Below, in pieces: positions 1 to 8,805 of a stretch of 38,742 nucleotides of DNA. The stretch is from an uncultured Eubacteriales bacterium. Lineage in GTDB: Bacteria > Bacillota > Clostridia > Christensenellales > Aristaeellaceae. The position numbers were made by a program, and so were the translations under genes. Position 1 is the first letter of the stretch, and each line of letters starts with the position of its first letter. The notes below the pieces were generated by a model. It had not been told where the DNA came from. It saw nothing but the letters and a program-made list of their open reading frames with translations, and searched no databases. The stretch is taken from NCBI GenBank assembly GCA_902785105.1, contig CACZXF010000011.1, positions 1-38,742 on the forward strand. Reading direction: 5' to 3'.

Positions 1-65
1 CTTTTAGTATACACCGATTCGTCTTCCGTGTATACTACCTTCAGGCCCTCGTATGTTTCATTCAT
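1..65 (-). CDS. 5' end of an unidentified gene running off the left edge
   Basis: On the minus strand an ATG at 65-63 opens a frame that stays open to the window edge and begins MNETYEGLKVVYTEDESVY. A purine-rich AGGGGG tract lies about seven bases upstream, suitable as a ribosome site. Only 21 codons are visible, too few for a family assignment. The plus-strand frame over the same bases is also open to a TGA at 141, but it reads like non-coding sequence and has no start with a ribosome site. Confidence 0.45.
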   Translation of the reverse strand, partial: MNETYEGLKVVYTEDESVYTK

Positions 66-186
66 CGCGGTGCCCCCTGGGGCATGGGGCTTACTGTGAC
101 AGATAATTACGGGAACGTCGAGATCTATCCCGGCGAATCCTGACGGGACATGTTCTGCGTGCCTAAAAAAGTTAGACCAATGATAC

Positions 187-206
187 TTCAGACGCATGTG
201 TCTGAA
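187..206. other. Small hairpin upstream of the coiled-coil gene
   Basis: TTCAGAC and GTCTGAA form a 7-bp stem around a six-base loop. No T-tract follows on either strand, so it is not a convincing terminator. It may be a leader structure of the gene at 280. Confidence 0.25.
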
Positions 207-279
207 AGGGAGAAGGACATACGACGGTTTATTACAATCATTAAGTGGTCATGATGCCACTGAGAAAGGAATGAAGACT

Positions 280-510
280 ATGCCCAGACCGAAAGGATCA
301 AAGAATAAGCCTGCCCTGACCATCGACGAACAGATCGCTGCTACGGAAGAACACATCTCCAGGCTGAAGGAGGAACTCGCCGCTGCCGAGGAGAAGCTAA
401 AGACGCTCATCAGCCTCCGCGACGAGGAGCAGATGAAAGAACTGATGTGCGCCATCGCGGCCTCCGGAAAGTCTGTGACTGATGTGATCGCGATGCTGAA
501 GACCGACTGA
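280..510 (+). CDS. Small hypothetical coiled-coil protein (76 aa)
   Basis: The start is placed at 280 because the ribosome site GAGAAAGGA (262-270) abuts the ATG at 271 but is nine bases from the ATG at 280. The product begins MPRPKGSKNK, a basic N-terminus common to many small clostridial proteins, often on or near mobile elements. Residues about 15-55 form a charged, Ala/Glu/Leu-rich heptad-like helix (EELAAAEEKLKTL), so a coiled coil or dimer is likely. Residues 56-76 form a short predicted helix with GKSVTDVI. A nucleic-acid-binding role is possible from the basic start but unproven. The micro-ORF at 528 follows after a 17-base gap. Confidence 0.6.
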   Translation: MPRPKGSKNKPALTIDEQIAATEEHISRLKEELAAAEEKLKTLISLRDEEQMKELMCAIAASGKSVTDVIAMLKTD

Positions 511-527
511 AAGAGGAGGCTGCGAAC

Positions 528-599
528 ATGAAGAAGCTCCTCATTCTCATTTGTTTTCTGATTTCTATCACAGCGATCGCGGAAGAGGGCGGTATATAG
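528..599 (+). CDS. Signal-peptide-like micro-ORF (23 aa), in frame with the next gene across one TAG
   Basis: A strong AGAGGAGG ribosome site stands ahead of ATG 528. The product is a textbook signal peptide: two lysines, a hydrophobic core LLILICFLISIT and a cleavage-like AIA, then EEGG. Translation stops at TAG 597-599 and the ATG of the peptidase gene follows immediately in the same frame. It may be a remnant of a secreted-protein gene, a coupling leader peptide, or, if TAG were read through, an export signal for the peptidase. Simple decay or coupling is the more cautious reading. Confidence 0.4.
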   Translation: MKKLLILICFLISITAIAEEGGI

Positions 600-1577
600 A
601 TGAAGGAAATACCTATTACAGATATACAATCCATCCGCATTGGACAGATTGAAAACGCGGAAGCCGCTACAGGATGCACCGTCTTTATCTGCGAGAAGGG
701 CATGCGCGCGGGCCTGGATGTGCGCGGGGGCGGTCCGGCTTCCCGTGAGAGCCAACTGCTCAACCCTCTGATGGCGGCACAGACGATTCACGCCATCGTG
801 CTGTCGGGCGGCAGTGCCTATGGACTTGGAACGGCCAATGGCGTGATGGAATATTTAGAAGAGAAAGGCATCGGTTATGATACCGGCTATGCGCTGGTGC
901 CCCTGGTCGCTCAGTCAGACATCTATGATCTGTCCGTTGGCGATGCGAAGATACGTCCTGATGCGGCGATGGGATATGAGGCGGCCCGACTTACGCTGGA
1001 AGCGTCCAACTACCGGGATGGCAACTACGGCGCGGGATGCGGCGCATCCGTGGGCAAGATCATGGGTATGAATTGCGCGATGAAGACGGGCATCGGCAGC
1101 TATGCGGTTCAGATCGGCGATTTGCAAATCGGCGCGGTCGTGGTCCTCAATGCCCTGGGCGATGTGTATGACTGGAGGACAGGCAGGCAGATCGCCGGAC
1201 TGTTGACGGAGGACAAGACAGCGCTGCGAAGCACGCTGGACTATATGACGGATTCCCTCGAAATCGTCGAAAACAAATTCGTGGGCAACACGACGCTGGC
1301 TGTCGTCATCACGAATGCGGCCTTTGACAAGCCCCGGCTGTGCAAGATCGCGGGAATGGCGCATGATGGGTATGCGAGATCGATTAATCCCGTCCACACC
1401 TCCGCCGATGGCGACAGCATTTATGCCGTATCGGTGGGAAATATCGAGGCGGACCAGGATCTGGTCGGCGCGCTATCCGCCCAGGTCGTCAGTGAGGCGA
1501 TCATCAGGGCAGTGGAAAAGGCGGAAGCCGCGTATGGATTGCCCTGTGCTGAAGATTTGAAGAACCTTCGCGGATAA
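600..1577 (+). CDS. P1 family peptidase (DmpA/NylC-type, Peptidase_S58 fold)
   Basis: The 325-residue product matches the P1/S58 family of N-terminal nucleophile hydrolases, which includes the L-aminopeptidase/D-esterase DmpA and the nylon-oligomer hydrolase NylC. These enzymes cut themselves into two chains, exposing a nucleophile. Here the junction is seen as GNTTLAVVITNA with Asn230-Thr231, the NylC-like Asn/Thr arrangement rather than the Gly-Ser of DmpA. Glycine-rich blocks typical of the family are visible: DVRGGGPASRE near 41, LSGGSAYGL near 68 and GAGCGASVGK near 144. It is probably cytoplasmic, as the recognised family begins at MKEIPITDI, but the upstream in-frame signal peptide leaves export open. 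A GAGGGCGG ribosome site lies inside the preceding micro-ORF. The natural substrate cannot be told. Confidence 0.85.
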   Translation: MKEIPITDIQSIRIGQIENAEAATGCTVFICEKGMRAGLDVRGGGPASRESQLLNPLMAAQTIHAIVLSGGSAYGLGTANGVMEYLEEKGIGYDTGYALVPLVAQSDIYDLSVGDAKIRPDAAMGYEAARLTLEASNYRDGNYGAGCGASVGKIMGMNCAMKTGIGSYAVQIGDLQIGAVVVLNALGDVYDWRTGRQIAGLLTEDKTALRSTLDYMTDSLEIVENKFVGNTTLAVVITNAAFDKPRLCKIAGMAHDGYARSINPVHTSADGDSIYAVSVGNIEADQDLVGALSAQVVSEAIIRAVEKAEAAYGLPCAEDLKNLRG

Positions 1578-1602
1578 TGTGATATTCAGATGAAATGAGA
1601 GA

Positions 1603-1650
1603 CCCCCTCCTGAGGCGACCAGGCGTTCAGTCGCTCAGGAAGGGGTTTTT
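1603..1650 (+). terminator. Rho-independent terminator after the P1 peptidase gene
   Basis: CCCCCTCCTGAGGCGAC (1603-1619) pairs with GTCGCTCAGGAAGGGG (1630-1645) with two bulges, and is followed by TTTTT (1646-1650). It sits between convergent genes and may also slow transcription arriving from purL, but the minus side lacks a good T-tract. Confidence 0.8.
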
Positions 1651-1731
1651 GAATGTACTGTATCCGGTCGATGGTCTTGTCAGAGCGTGTTTCCAAAGCC
1701 GAAATGTTGCAGCTTTGACAGGAATACTGCT

Positions 1732-4700
1732 TTATTTGTAGTAGTCCACCGCGCCGCGGAACATGCCGTTGTCGTAGTTGCCGGGGACGTTTTTGTAGAG
1801 GTCCACGTCGAAGCCCACGCGCTCGGAATGGGCCATCTTGCCGAAGACCCGACCGTCGGGGGAGGTGATGCCCTCGATGGCGGCGCAGGAGCCGTTGGGG
1901 TTGAACCGTATGTCCATGGTGGGCTGGCCGTTCAGGTTGCAATACTGCGTGGCGATCTGACCGTTGGCCGCCAGCTCCGCGATGAATTCATCAGAGGCGA
2001 TGAATTTGCCCTCGCCGTGGGAAATGGGGGCCATGTACACCTCGCCGGTCTTCGTGTGCATCAGCCAGGGGCTCTTGTTGGAGGCGATGCGTGTGGAGAC
2101 CAGCCGCGACTGGTGGCGGCCGATGTCATTGAAGGTCAGCGTGGCCTCCACGCACTGGTCCGCCTCCCTGATCTCGCCGTAGGGCACCAGGCCCAGCTTG
2201 ATGAGCGCCTGGAAGCCGTTGCAGATGCCGCCCATCAGGCCGTCGCGCTGATTCAGCAGCTCGTGTACCTTGTCGCGGATGACGGGATTCCGGAAGAAGG
2301 CCGCGATGAACTTGCCGGAGCCGTCCGGCTCGTCGCCGCCAGAGAAGCCGCCGGGAATGAACACGATCTGGCTGCCCGCGATCTTGTTGGCGAAAGCCTC
2401 AGCGGACTCGGCGACTGCCTTCGCCGACAGATTGCGGATCACCATGACCTCCGGCTCTGCGCCAGCCTTGATGAAGGCCCGGGCGGTGTCGTATTCGCAG
2501 TTGGTGCCGGGGAACACGGGGATCAGCACACGGGGCTTTGCCACTTTGACGGCCGGCGCGACCCGCTTTTCCACACTATAATTAAATGTCAGGGGCTTTT
2601 CGTAGCTCTTTTTGACGGTGGCCGGGAAGACCTCGTTTAATCGGCCCTCGTACAGCGCCTCCAGCTCGTCGGCGGAAATGCTGACGCCGCCGCAGGTGAA
2701 CTGACGCGCCGCGGTGGTCTCGCCGATCACATCCGGGCCGTCGCCCGCGTACTCCACCAGGAAGCTGCCGTAGACGGGGGTGAACAGGTCGACGCCCTCA
2801 CGGAAGGTCACGCCGAAGCCCTCGCCCAAAGCCATGCGGAACGCCGCCGAGGCCGCGCCGCCCTTGCCAACCGCCCAGGCGGTGAGTATGGAGCCGTCCC
2901 GGAGGCCAGCATTTACCCGGTCAAACAATGCCTTCTGGCTCACGGGATCGGGGGTGCCGTTCTCCCGGTAGTCGGGCTTCAGATAGCCGATCTTCGAGCC
3001 GGCCCGCTTGAACGCGCCGGACACGATATTATCAGCCGGGCACACGCCCACGGCGAAGGACACCAGCGTCGGCGGCACATGGATGTCCTCGAAGGAGCCG
3101 GACATACTGTCCTTGCCGCCGATGGCAGCGTAACCAAAGTCCATCTGCGCCTCCAGCGCGCCCAGCAGCGCGGAAAGGGGCTTGCCCCAGGCGGTCTCGC
3201 TGTTCATGCGCTCGAAGTACTCCTGGAAGGTCAGGTGCACGTTCTCAGTGCCGTTGCCAGTCGCCACCAATTTTGCGATGGAATCCACCACGGCCAGGTA
3301 CGCGCCGCGCCAGGGACTTTTCTCGCTGACACAGGGGTCAAAGCCGTAGGCCATCACGCTGGCGGTGTCGCTCTCGCCGCCCTCCACGGGCACGCGGGAG
3401 GCCATGGCCTGGGCCGGGGTGAGCTGACGGCTGCCGCCGAAGGGCATCAGCAGGGACGACGCGCCATTGGTGGAGTCAAACCGCTCGGCGAGGCCCCGCT
3501 GGGAGCAGGTGTTCAGGTCGGAAACAGCGGCCTTCATGCCCTCGGTGAAGTCCATCTGGAGGGTTGCCTGCGCCTTGTCCTGAGCCTTCACACAGACGTT
3601 GGTGTGCTTCGGCGCGCCGTTGGAGTTGAGGAACTCGCGGGCCACGTCCACGATGGTGCGCCCGTTCCAGTGCATCACCAGCCGGGGAGACTCGGTCACA
3701 TGGGCCACCACGGTGGATTCCAGGTTCTCCATATCGGCCAGCCTGCGGAAAGCCGCCACGTCCTCGGGGGCCAGCACCACGGCCATGCGCTCCTGGGATT
3801 CGGAGATGGCCAGCTCGGTGCCGTCCAGGCCTTCATACTTGCGGGGCACCTGGTTCAGGTCGATGTCCAGCCCGTCGGCCAGCTCGCCGATGGCCACGGA
3901 CACGCCGCCCGCGCCGAAGTCGTTGCAGCGCTTGATCATCCTGACGGCCTCGGGAGTGCGGAACAGCCTTTGCAGCTTGCGCTCCTCGGGGGCGTTGCCC
4001 TTCTGGACCTCCGCGCCGCAGGTCTCCAGCGACGCCTCGGTGTGGGCCTTGGAAGAGCCCGTCGCGCCGCCGCAGCCGTCACGCCCGGTCCTGCCGCCCA
4101 GCAGTATCACGATGTCGCCGGCAGCGGGCACCTCCCGCCGCACCTGGTCCGCCGGGGCTGCGCCCACCACCGCGCCGATCTCCATGCGCTTGGCCGCGTA
4201 ACCGTCGTGATAGATTTCCTCAACCAGCCCTGTGGCGAGGCCGATCTGGTTGCCGTAGGACGAATAGCCCGCCGCCGCCGTGGTCACGAGCTGGCGCTGG
4301 GGCAGCTTGCCCTTGATGGTGGCCTCCACAGGCCGGGTGGGGTCCGCCGCGCCGGTGACGCGCATAGCCTGATACACATAGCCGCGCCCGGACAGCGGAT
4401 CGCGGATGGCGCCGCCGATGCAGGTCGCCGCGCCGCCGAAGGGCTCGATCTCGGTGGGATGGTTGTGGGTCTCGTTCTTGAACAGCAGCAGCCACTTCTG
4501 CTTCTCACCATGCACATTCACATCCATCCTGATGGTGCAGGCGTTGATCTCCTCGGATTCGTCCAAATCGGTCAAAAGTCCACGGGCCTTCAGCACCTTC
4601 GCGCCGATGGTGGCAATGTCCATCAGGCAGATGGGTTTGGTGCGGCCCAGCTCATCGCGCAGTGCCAAATACCGCTTGTAGGCCGCTTCCACGTCCGCAT

Positions 4701-5412
4701 CCTCGAAGGTCACGTTGCCCAGCTCCGTCAGGAAGGTGGTGTGGCGGCAGTGATCGCTCCAATAGGTGTCGATCATGCGAATCTCGGTCAGCGTGGGGTC
4801 GCGGTGCTCGGATTTGAAGTATTCCTGGCAGAAGGCGATGTCGGCGGCGTCCATGGCGAGGCCGTACTTCCTGATGAAGTCCTTCAGTTCAGCCTCGGAA
4901 TAGCCGATGAAGCCCGTCATGGTCTCCACGGTCTCCGGGATGGCAAAGGCGGTTTTCAGCGTCTCGACGGGGGAGAGGGAGGCCTCCCGGCGCTCCACGG
5001 GGTTGATGACGTGGTGCTTTACAGCGGCCACATCCTGCTCAGACAGAGTACCCTCCAAAATATAGACCGTCGCCGTACGTACGTCCGGGCGCTCCACCTG
5101 CTCCAGGAGCTGGATGCACTGAGCCGCGGAATCCGCCCGCTGGTCGAACTGGCCGGGCAGGTATTCCGCCGCGAAGATCACGCCGGTGTACTCGGGCAGC
5201 TCACGGGTCACGGTGTCCACCATCGGCTCGGAGAACACGTTGGGCACAGCCTTTTCAAACAGCTCTGCGTCCAGGTTTTCCACGTCGTAGCGGTTCAAGA
5301 TCCGAACCCCGGTCAGCCCGCCGATGCCGAGGAAGGATTTCAGCTCGCTGTAGAGTGCGCTGGCCTCGTGGTCGAAGCCGGGCTTTTTTTCAACATATAC
5401 GCGATAGACCAT
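1732..5412 (-). CDS. purL: Phosphoribosylformylglycinamidine synthase, single-chain
   Basis: This enzyme converts FGAR, glutamine and ATP to FGAM, step four of purine synthesis. The 1226-residue chain fuses the synthase and glutaminase parts, as in the long clostridial form. The synthase part shows KNETHNHPTEIEPFGGAATC and DFGAGGVSVAIGELADG motifs. The class I glutaminase domain begins near residue 960 (VLIPVFPGTNCEYDTA). Its catalytic cysteine is Cys1064 in GGICNGFQ, and His1132/Glu1134 lie in PISHGEGKF. The start follows an AAAGGAG site, only six bases after the purD stop, so the two are co-translated. It is the last gene of the purine operon. No clear minus-strand terminator was seen downstream. 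Confidence 0.97.
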   Translation of the reverse strand: MVYRVYVEKKPGFDHEASALYSELKSFLGIGGLTGVRILNRYDVENLDAELFEKAVPNVFSEPMVDTVTRELPEYTGVIFAAEYLPGQFDQRADSAAQCIQLLEQVERPDVRTATVYILEGTLSEQDVAAVKHHVINPVERREASLSPVETLKTAFAIPETVETMTGFIGYSEAELKDFIRKYGLAMDAADIAFCQEYFKSEHRDPTLTEIRMIDTYWSDHCRHTTFLTELGNVTFEDADVEAAYKRYLALRDELGRTKPICLMDIATIGAKVLKARGLLTDLDESEEINACTIRMDVNVHGEKQKWLLLFKNETHNHPTEIEPFGGAATCIGGAIRDPLSGRGYVYQAMRVTGAADPTRPVEATIKGKLPQRQLVTTAAAGYSSYGNQIGLATGLVEEIYHDGYAAKRMEIGAVVGAAPADQVRREVPAAGDIVILLGGRTGRDGCGGATGSSKAHTEASLETCGAEVQKGNAPEERKLQRLFRTPEAVRMIKRCNDFGAGGVSVAIGELADGLDIDLNQVPRKYEGLDGTELAISESQERMAVVLAPEDVAAFRRLADMENLESTVVAHVTESPRLVMHWNGRTIVDVAREFLNSNGAPKHTNVCVKAQDKAQATLQMDFTEGMKAAVSDLNTCSQRGLAERFDSTNGASSLLMPFGGSRQLTPAQAMASRVPVEGGESDTASVMAYGFDPCVSEKSPWRGAYLAVVDSIAKLVATGNGTENVHLTFQEYFERMNSETAWGKPLSALLGALEAQMDFGYAAIGGKDSMSGSFEDIHVPPTLVSFAVGVCPADNIVSGAFKRAGSKIGYLKPDYRENGTPDPVSQKALFDRVNAGLRDGSILTAWAVGKGGAASAAFRMALGEGFGVTFREGVDLFTPVYGSFLVEYAGDGPDVIGETTAARQFTCGGVSISADELEALYEGRLNEVFPATVKKSYEKPLTFNYSVEKRVAPAVKVAKPRVLIPVFPGTNCEYDTARAFIKAGAEPEVMVIRNLSAKAVAESAEAFANKIAGSQIVFIPGGFSGGDEPDGSGKFIAAFFRNPVIRDKVHELLNQRDGLMGGICNGFQALIKLGLVPYGEIREADQCVEATLTFNDIGRHQSRLVSTRIASNKSPWLMHTKTGEVYMAPISHGEGKFIASDEFIAELAANGQIATQYCNLNGQPTMDIRFNPNGSCAAIEGITSPDGRVFGKMAHSERVGFDVDLYKNVPGNYDNGMFRGAVDYYK

Positions 5413-5418
5413 AAAGTG

Positions 5419-6699
5419 TCATTCTCCTTTGTTCAAAATGGAGAGCGCCCGCCGCCCGATGTCGTGGCGGAGCATCATGCCGTCCCATTGGATTTCAGCG
5501 GCGGCGGTGTAGGCCTTCTGAATGGCGTTTTCCAGCGTGTCCGCGGTGCAGGAGACGCCCAGCACGCGCCCGCCGGCGGTGACGAGCTCGCCCTTGTCAT
5601 TCCTGCCGGTGCCGCTGTGGTAAACCTGGGCCATCTCATTTGCCCTGCCCATGTCGATGACCTTGCCCTTTTCATACTTGCCCGGATAGCCGCCGGAGGC
5701 CAGCATGACGCAGCAGGCGGCACCGTCGGAGAACTCCACGGGGGTGTCGGCCAGGGTCTCATTTTCCACGGCCTGCATGATGGTCAGCAGATCGGATTTC
5801 AGCAGAGGCAGCACCACCTGGGTCTCCGGGTCGCCGAAGCGGCAATTGTACTCGATGACCTTCGGGCCGTCCTTGGTGACCATCAGCCCGAAGTACAGGC
5901 ACCCCTTGAAGGGGCAGCCCTCGGCGTTCATGGCGGCGATGGTGGGCAGGAAGATTTCCTCCATGCAGCGCTTCGCCACCTCGGGAGTGTAGCAGGGATT
6001 GGGCGCAATGGTGCCCATGCCGCCGGTGTTCAGCCCGGTGTCGTTGTCGCCCGCCCGCTTGTGATCCATGGAGGACACCATGGGCTTCACCACATGGCCG
6101 TCGGTGAAGGCCAGCACGGAGACCTCCGGCCCCTCCAAAAATTCCTCGACCACGATGCGGCTGCCGGACTTGCCAAAAGCCCCGTCGATCATGGCGGCCT
6201 TCACGGCCTCCAGAGCCTCCTCGCGGGTCATGGCGATGACCACGCCCTTGCCCAGCGCCAGACCGTCGGCCTTGACCACGGTGGGCAGGGGGCAAGCTTT
6301 GACATATTCGAGGGCCTTCTCCGCGTCGCCGAAAACCTCATAACGCGCCGTGGGGATGTGATACTTCTTCATCAGGTCCTTGGCGAACACCTTGCTGGCC
6401 TCGATGCGGGCGGCCTTGGCGTCCGGGCCGAAGCAGGGCACGCCCAGCGCGTGGAGACGGTCCACGCAGCCCAGCGCCAGCGGATCATCCGGCGCGACCA
6501 CGGCGAAGTCCACGGGATTTTCCTTCACATAATTGACAATGCCGTCGATGTCCGTCGCCTTGATGCTGACGCACTCCGCGTCCTGACCAATGCCCGCGTT
6601 GCCAGGCAGGGCCACGATCTGAGTGACCTCCGGGTTTTCCTTCAACTTGCGGATGATAGCGTGCTCCCGCCCGCCGCCGCCGACAACCAGAATTTTCAT
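5419..6699 (-). CDS. purD: Phosphoribosylamine-glycine ligase (GAR synthetase)
   Basis: This ATP-grasp ligase joins phosphoribosylamine and glycine to make GAR, step two of purine synthesis. The 426-residue length is normal. The N-terminus MKILVVGGGGREHAI is diagnostic. The ATP-grasp core includes VVKADGLALGKGV and EYNCRFGDPETQ, and the C-terminal domain carries SGTGRNDKGELVTAGGRVL. The start has an AAGGAG site about 11 bases upstream. A 203-bp gap separates it from the AICAR transformylase gene, so purD-purL may have their own promoter, although no convincing one was found there. Confidence 0.97.
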   Translation of the reverse strand: MKILVVGGGGREHAIIRKLKENPEVTQIVALPGNAGIGQDAECVSIKATDIDGIVNYVKENPVDFAVVAPDDPLALGCVDRLHALGVPCFGPDAKAARIEASKVFAKDLMKKYHIPTARYEVFGDAEKALEYVKACPLPTVVKADGLALGKGVVIAMTREEALEAVKAAMIDGAFGKSGSRIVVEEFLEGPEVSVLAFTDGHVVKPMVSSMDHKRAGDNDTGLNTGGMGTIAPNPCYTPEVAKRCMEEIFLPTIAAMNAEGCPFKGCLYFGLMVTKDGPKVIEYNCRFGDPETQVVLPLLKSDLLTIMQAVENETLADTPVEFSDGAACCVMLASGGYPGKYEKGKVIDMGRANEMAQVYHSGTGRNDKGELVTAGGRVLGVSCTADTLENAIQKAYTAAAEIQWDGMMLRHDIGRRALSILNKGE

Positions 6700-6903
6700 G
6701 GATTTTTATACTCCTTTATCAATTGGACCGTTCCCTTTACCCGAATAAACCGGGCACGAGGCCCGGTAGTGACTTTATGATGTGAATTGAAGCCTCATGG
6801 CCCGACCTCCGCCCGGTCACCGACCGCACCGACGCCCCTCCGTCGTCACAGCCGGGATAATCCCCCGGCCAGAGGTCGAACCATGATACTTCAAACTTTG
6901 TAT
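6700..6903 (-). other. Structured gap between purH' and purD
   Basis: The only sizeable break in the purine operon holds two hairpins. ACCGGGC (6749-6755) pairs with GCCCGGT (6761-6767); on the minus strand this is followed by TTTATTC, a weak terminator-like tail. GCCGGG (6851-6856) pairs with CCCGGC (6864-6869). A CCGAATAA at 6741-6748 repeats the core of the upstream PurR-box-like site but has no partner. No riboswitch that I recognise and no clear promoter were seen. Confidence 0.35.
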
Positions 6904-8082
6904 TTAATGATGGAATAACCGAATGCCCGTGAAGGCCATGGCCATGCCGTACTCATTGCACTTCTCGATGACTAAGTCGTCACGGATGGAGCCGCCGGGC
7001 TCGGCGATGACGGTGACGCCGCTGCGCCTGGCCCGCTCGATGTTGTCCGGGAACGGGAAGAAGGCATCGGACCCCAGCGCCACACCGGTGACGGTGTCCA
7101 GATAAGCCCGCTTCTCCTCACGGGTCAGCGGCTCGGGGCGAACGGTGAACAGATTCTGCCACTTGCCGTCGTCCAGCACGTCCTGCCAGTCCTCGGAGAT
7201 GTACACGTCGATGGCGTTGTCCCGCTCAGGGCGGCCCACGGTGTCCTTAAAGGGAAGGTTTAGCACCTTCTCATGCTGCCGCAGGTGCCAGTTGTCGGCC
7301 TTGCCGCCCGCCAGGCGGGTGCAGTGGATGCGGCTCTGCTGGCCTGCGCCCACGCCGATGGCTTGACCGTCCTTGACGTAGCACACGGAGTTGGACTGGG
7401 TGTATTTCAGCGTGATGAGGGAGATCAGCAGATCGCGCTTCTGCGCCTCGGTCAGCGCCTTGTTGGCGGTGACCACGTTGGCGATCATGGCCTCGTCGAT
7501 GGGCAGCGACTGCCGGCCCTGCTCGAAGGTGATGCCGTAGACCTGCTTGCGCTCGATCTCGGCGGGCACATAGGCGGGGTCGATCTTGATGATGTTGTAG
7601 CCGCCCTTGCGCTTGGACTTCAGCACCTCCAGCGCGTCGTCGTCATAGCCGGGGGCGATGACGCCGTCGGAGACCTCGTGCTGTATGAGCTTCGCCGTGG
7701 CCAGGTCGCACACGTCGGACAGCGCGATGAAGTCGCCGAAGGAGGACATGCGGTCCGCGCCGCGGGCCCTCGCGTAGGCGCAGGCCAGGGGAGACAGCTC
7801 CATGTCGGCGGGGACGAAGTAGATTTTACGCAGCACATCGCTCAGCGGCAGGCCGATGGCCGCGCCAGCGGGGCTGACGTGCTTGAAGGACGCCGCAGCA
7901 GGCATACCGGTGGCCTTCTTCAATTCGCTGACCAGCTGCCAGCTGTTCAGGGCGTCCAGAAAGTTGATGTAGCCGGGACGACCGTTCACGACCTCCAGAG
8001 GCAGCTCGCCGTCCTCCATGAAGATGCGGGAGGGCTTCTGGTTCGGGTTGCAGCCGTACTTTAACTGAATCTCATGGGCCAT
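6904..8082 (-). CDS. purH: Stand-alone AICAR transformylase (C-terminal half of PurH)
   Basis: This protein transfers a formyl group from 10-formyl-THF to AICAR to give FAICAR. It is 392 residues long and lacks the N-terminal cyclohydrolase domain of the usual bifunctional PurH of about 510-530 residues. The catalytic Lys-His pair is seen as SFKHVSPAGAA (Lys67-His68), equivalent to Lys266/His267 of the avian enzyme. Further family blocks are YTQSNSVCYVKDGQ, GAGQQSR and SDAFFPFPDN. The missing ring-closing step is supplied by the adjacent PurO-type gene. The start follows TAAGGAGG and lies 12 bases after purO. The symbol purH is used for the activity; the gene is a half-length form. Confidence 0.93.
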   Translation of the reverse strand: MAHEIQLKYGCNPNQKPSRIFMEDGELPLEVVNGRPGYINFLDALNSWQLVSELKKATGMPAAASFKHVSPAGAAIGLPLSDVLRKIYFVPADMELSPLACAYARARGADRMSSFGDFIALSDVCDLATAKLIQHEVSDGVIAPGYDDDALEVLKSKRKGGYNIIKIDPAYVPAEIERKQVYGITFEQGRQSLPIDEAMIANVVTANKALTEAQKRDLLISLITLKYTQSNSVCYVKDGQAIGVGAGQQSRIHCTRLAGGKADNWHLRQHEKVLNLPFKDTVGRPERDNAIDVYISEDWQDVLDDGKWQNLFTVRPEPLTREEKRAYLDTVTGVALGSDAFFPFPDNIERARRSGVTVIAEPGGSIRDDLVIEKCNEYGMAMAFTGIRLFHH

Positions 8083-8094
8083 GATAAGTCCTCC

Positions 8095-8805
8095 TTAAAT
8101 ATTGCGGTTGATGATGGCGGTGTCGCTCTCGCCGGTCTCCAGGTCACGGGTCATGACCCAAAGGGAAACCTTGTTGTCGGCGTTCAGGCCGTTCCAGAGC
8201 TCGTCTGCGATGGCCTTCGCGGTGCCGTTGCCGATGGAGACGGCCTCCGGGTCGCCGGTGAAGGACGGGATGGGATTGCCGTCTGAGAGGTAGGTGTGCA
8301 GGAAATAGCCCGTGCCCGCCGCGACCTTCTCATACTCCCAGAAGACCCGGTGGCAGCAGGAGCCCAGCGCGTCACCGGCGCGGAGAATGCCCATGTCCAG
8401 ACTGAAATCGCCGTCCTCAAAGGTCACCATGGCGCTGACGCGGGGGGTGAAGTTCGGCGCGTCCGGCTCAAAGGTCCGCGTGCGCAGGGCCTTGATGAAG
8501 GAGGCGTCGTTGCGGATGAAGTCGTAGATGGTGTCGGTCTGGTCGCCGTTGGTGACGATCACGCGGTTCTCAGTCTCCCGGACCGGCCAGTAGATGATGA
8601 GACTGGGGTCCACCATCTGGGAGGGGTCAAAGGCCTCGGTGCGAATGCCGCCCCGGTCCTCCACAAAGACGCGGTTGCGGCTGTTCACGCTGCGCCCCAT
8701 GATGAAATAGGCCATGACGGCCCGCTTGCCGTCGGAGGATTTGCCGATGATGATGCCGCGGCCGGGATAGGTGGTCGCCCCGGCGGCCTGTGCCATGGTG
8801 TTCAT
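8095..8805 (-). CDS. purO: IMP cyclohydrolase, archaeal PurO-type
   Basis: This enzyme closes FAICAR to IMP, the last step of purine synthesis. The 236-residue product shows the PurO family pattern: YPGRGIIIGKSSDGKRAVMA near the start, then FIMGRSVNSRNRVF and GGIRTEAFDPS. It is unrelated in fold to the cyclohydrolase domain of bacterial PurH and belongs to the Ntn-hydrolase-like family first known from archaea. The start is the ATG at 8805, preceded by GGAG and overlapping the purN stop as ATGA; an upstream in-frame ATG lies within purN and lacks such a site. Its place beside a half-length PurH explains how the pathway is completed. Confidence 0.88.
   Translation of the reverse strand: MNTMAQAAGATTYPGRGIIIGKSSDGKRAVMAYFIMGRSVNSRNRVFVEDRGGIRTEAFDPSQMVDPSLIIYWPVRETENRVIVTNGDQTDTIYDFIRNDASFIKALRTRTFEPDAPNFTPRVSAMVTFEDGDFSLDMGILRAGDALGSCCHRVFWEYEKVAAGTGYFLHTYLSDGNPIPSFTGDPEAVSIGNGTAKAIADELWNGLNADNKVSLWVMTRDLETGESDTAIINRNI

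Noticed and set aside
169-176. Possible RTTAG half-site in AAGTTAGACC near the left edge
   Set aside because: No CTAAY partner occurs at N6, so it does not fit the shared operator.
3079-6780. A 1233-codon plus-strand open frame opposite purL and purD
   Set aside because: It is the antisense shadow of two certain genes in GC-rich DNA, is low-complexity in His, Gly and Ala, and has no ribosome site or family motif.
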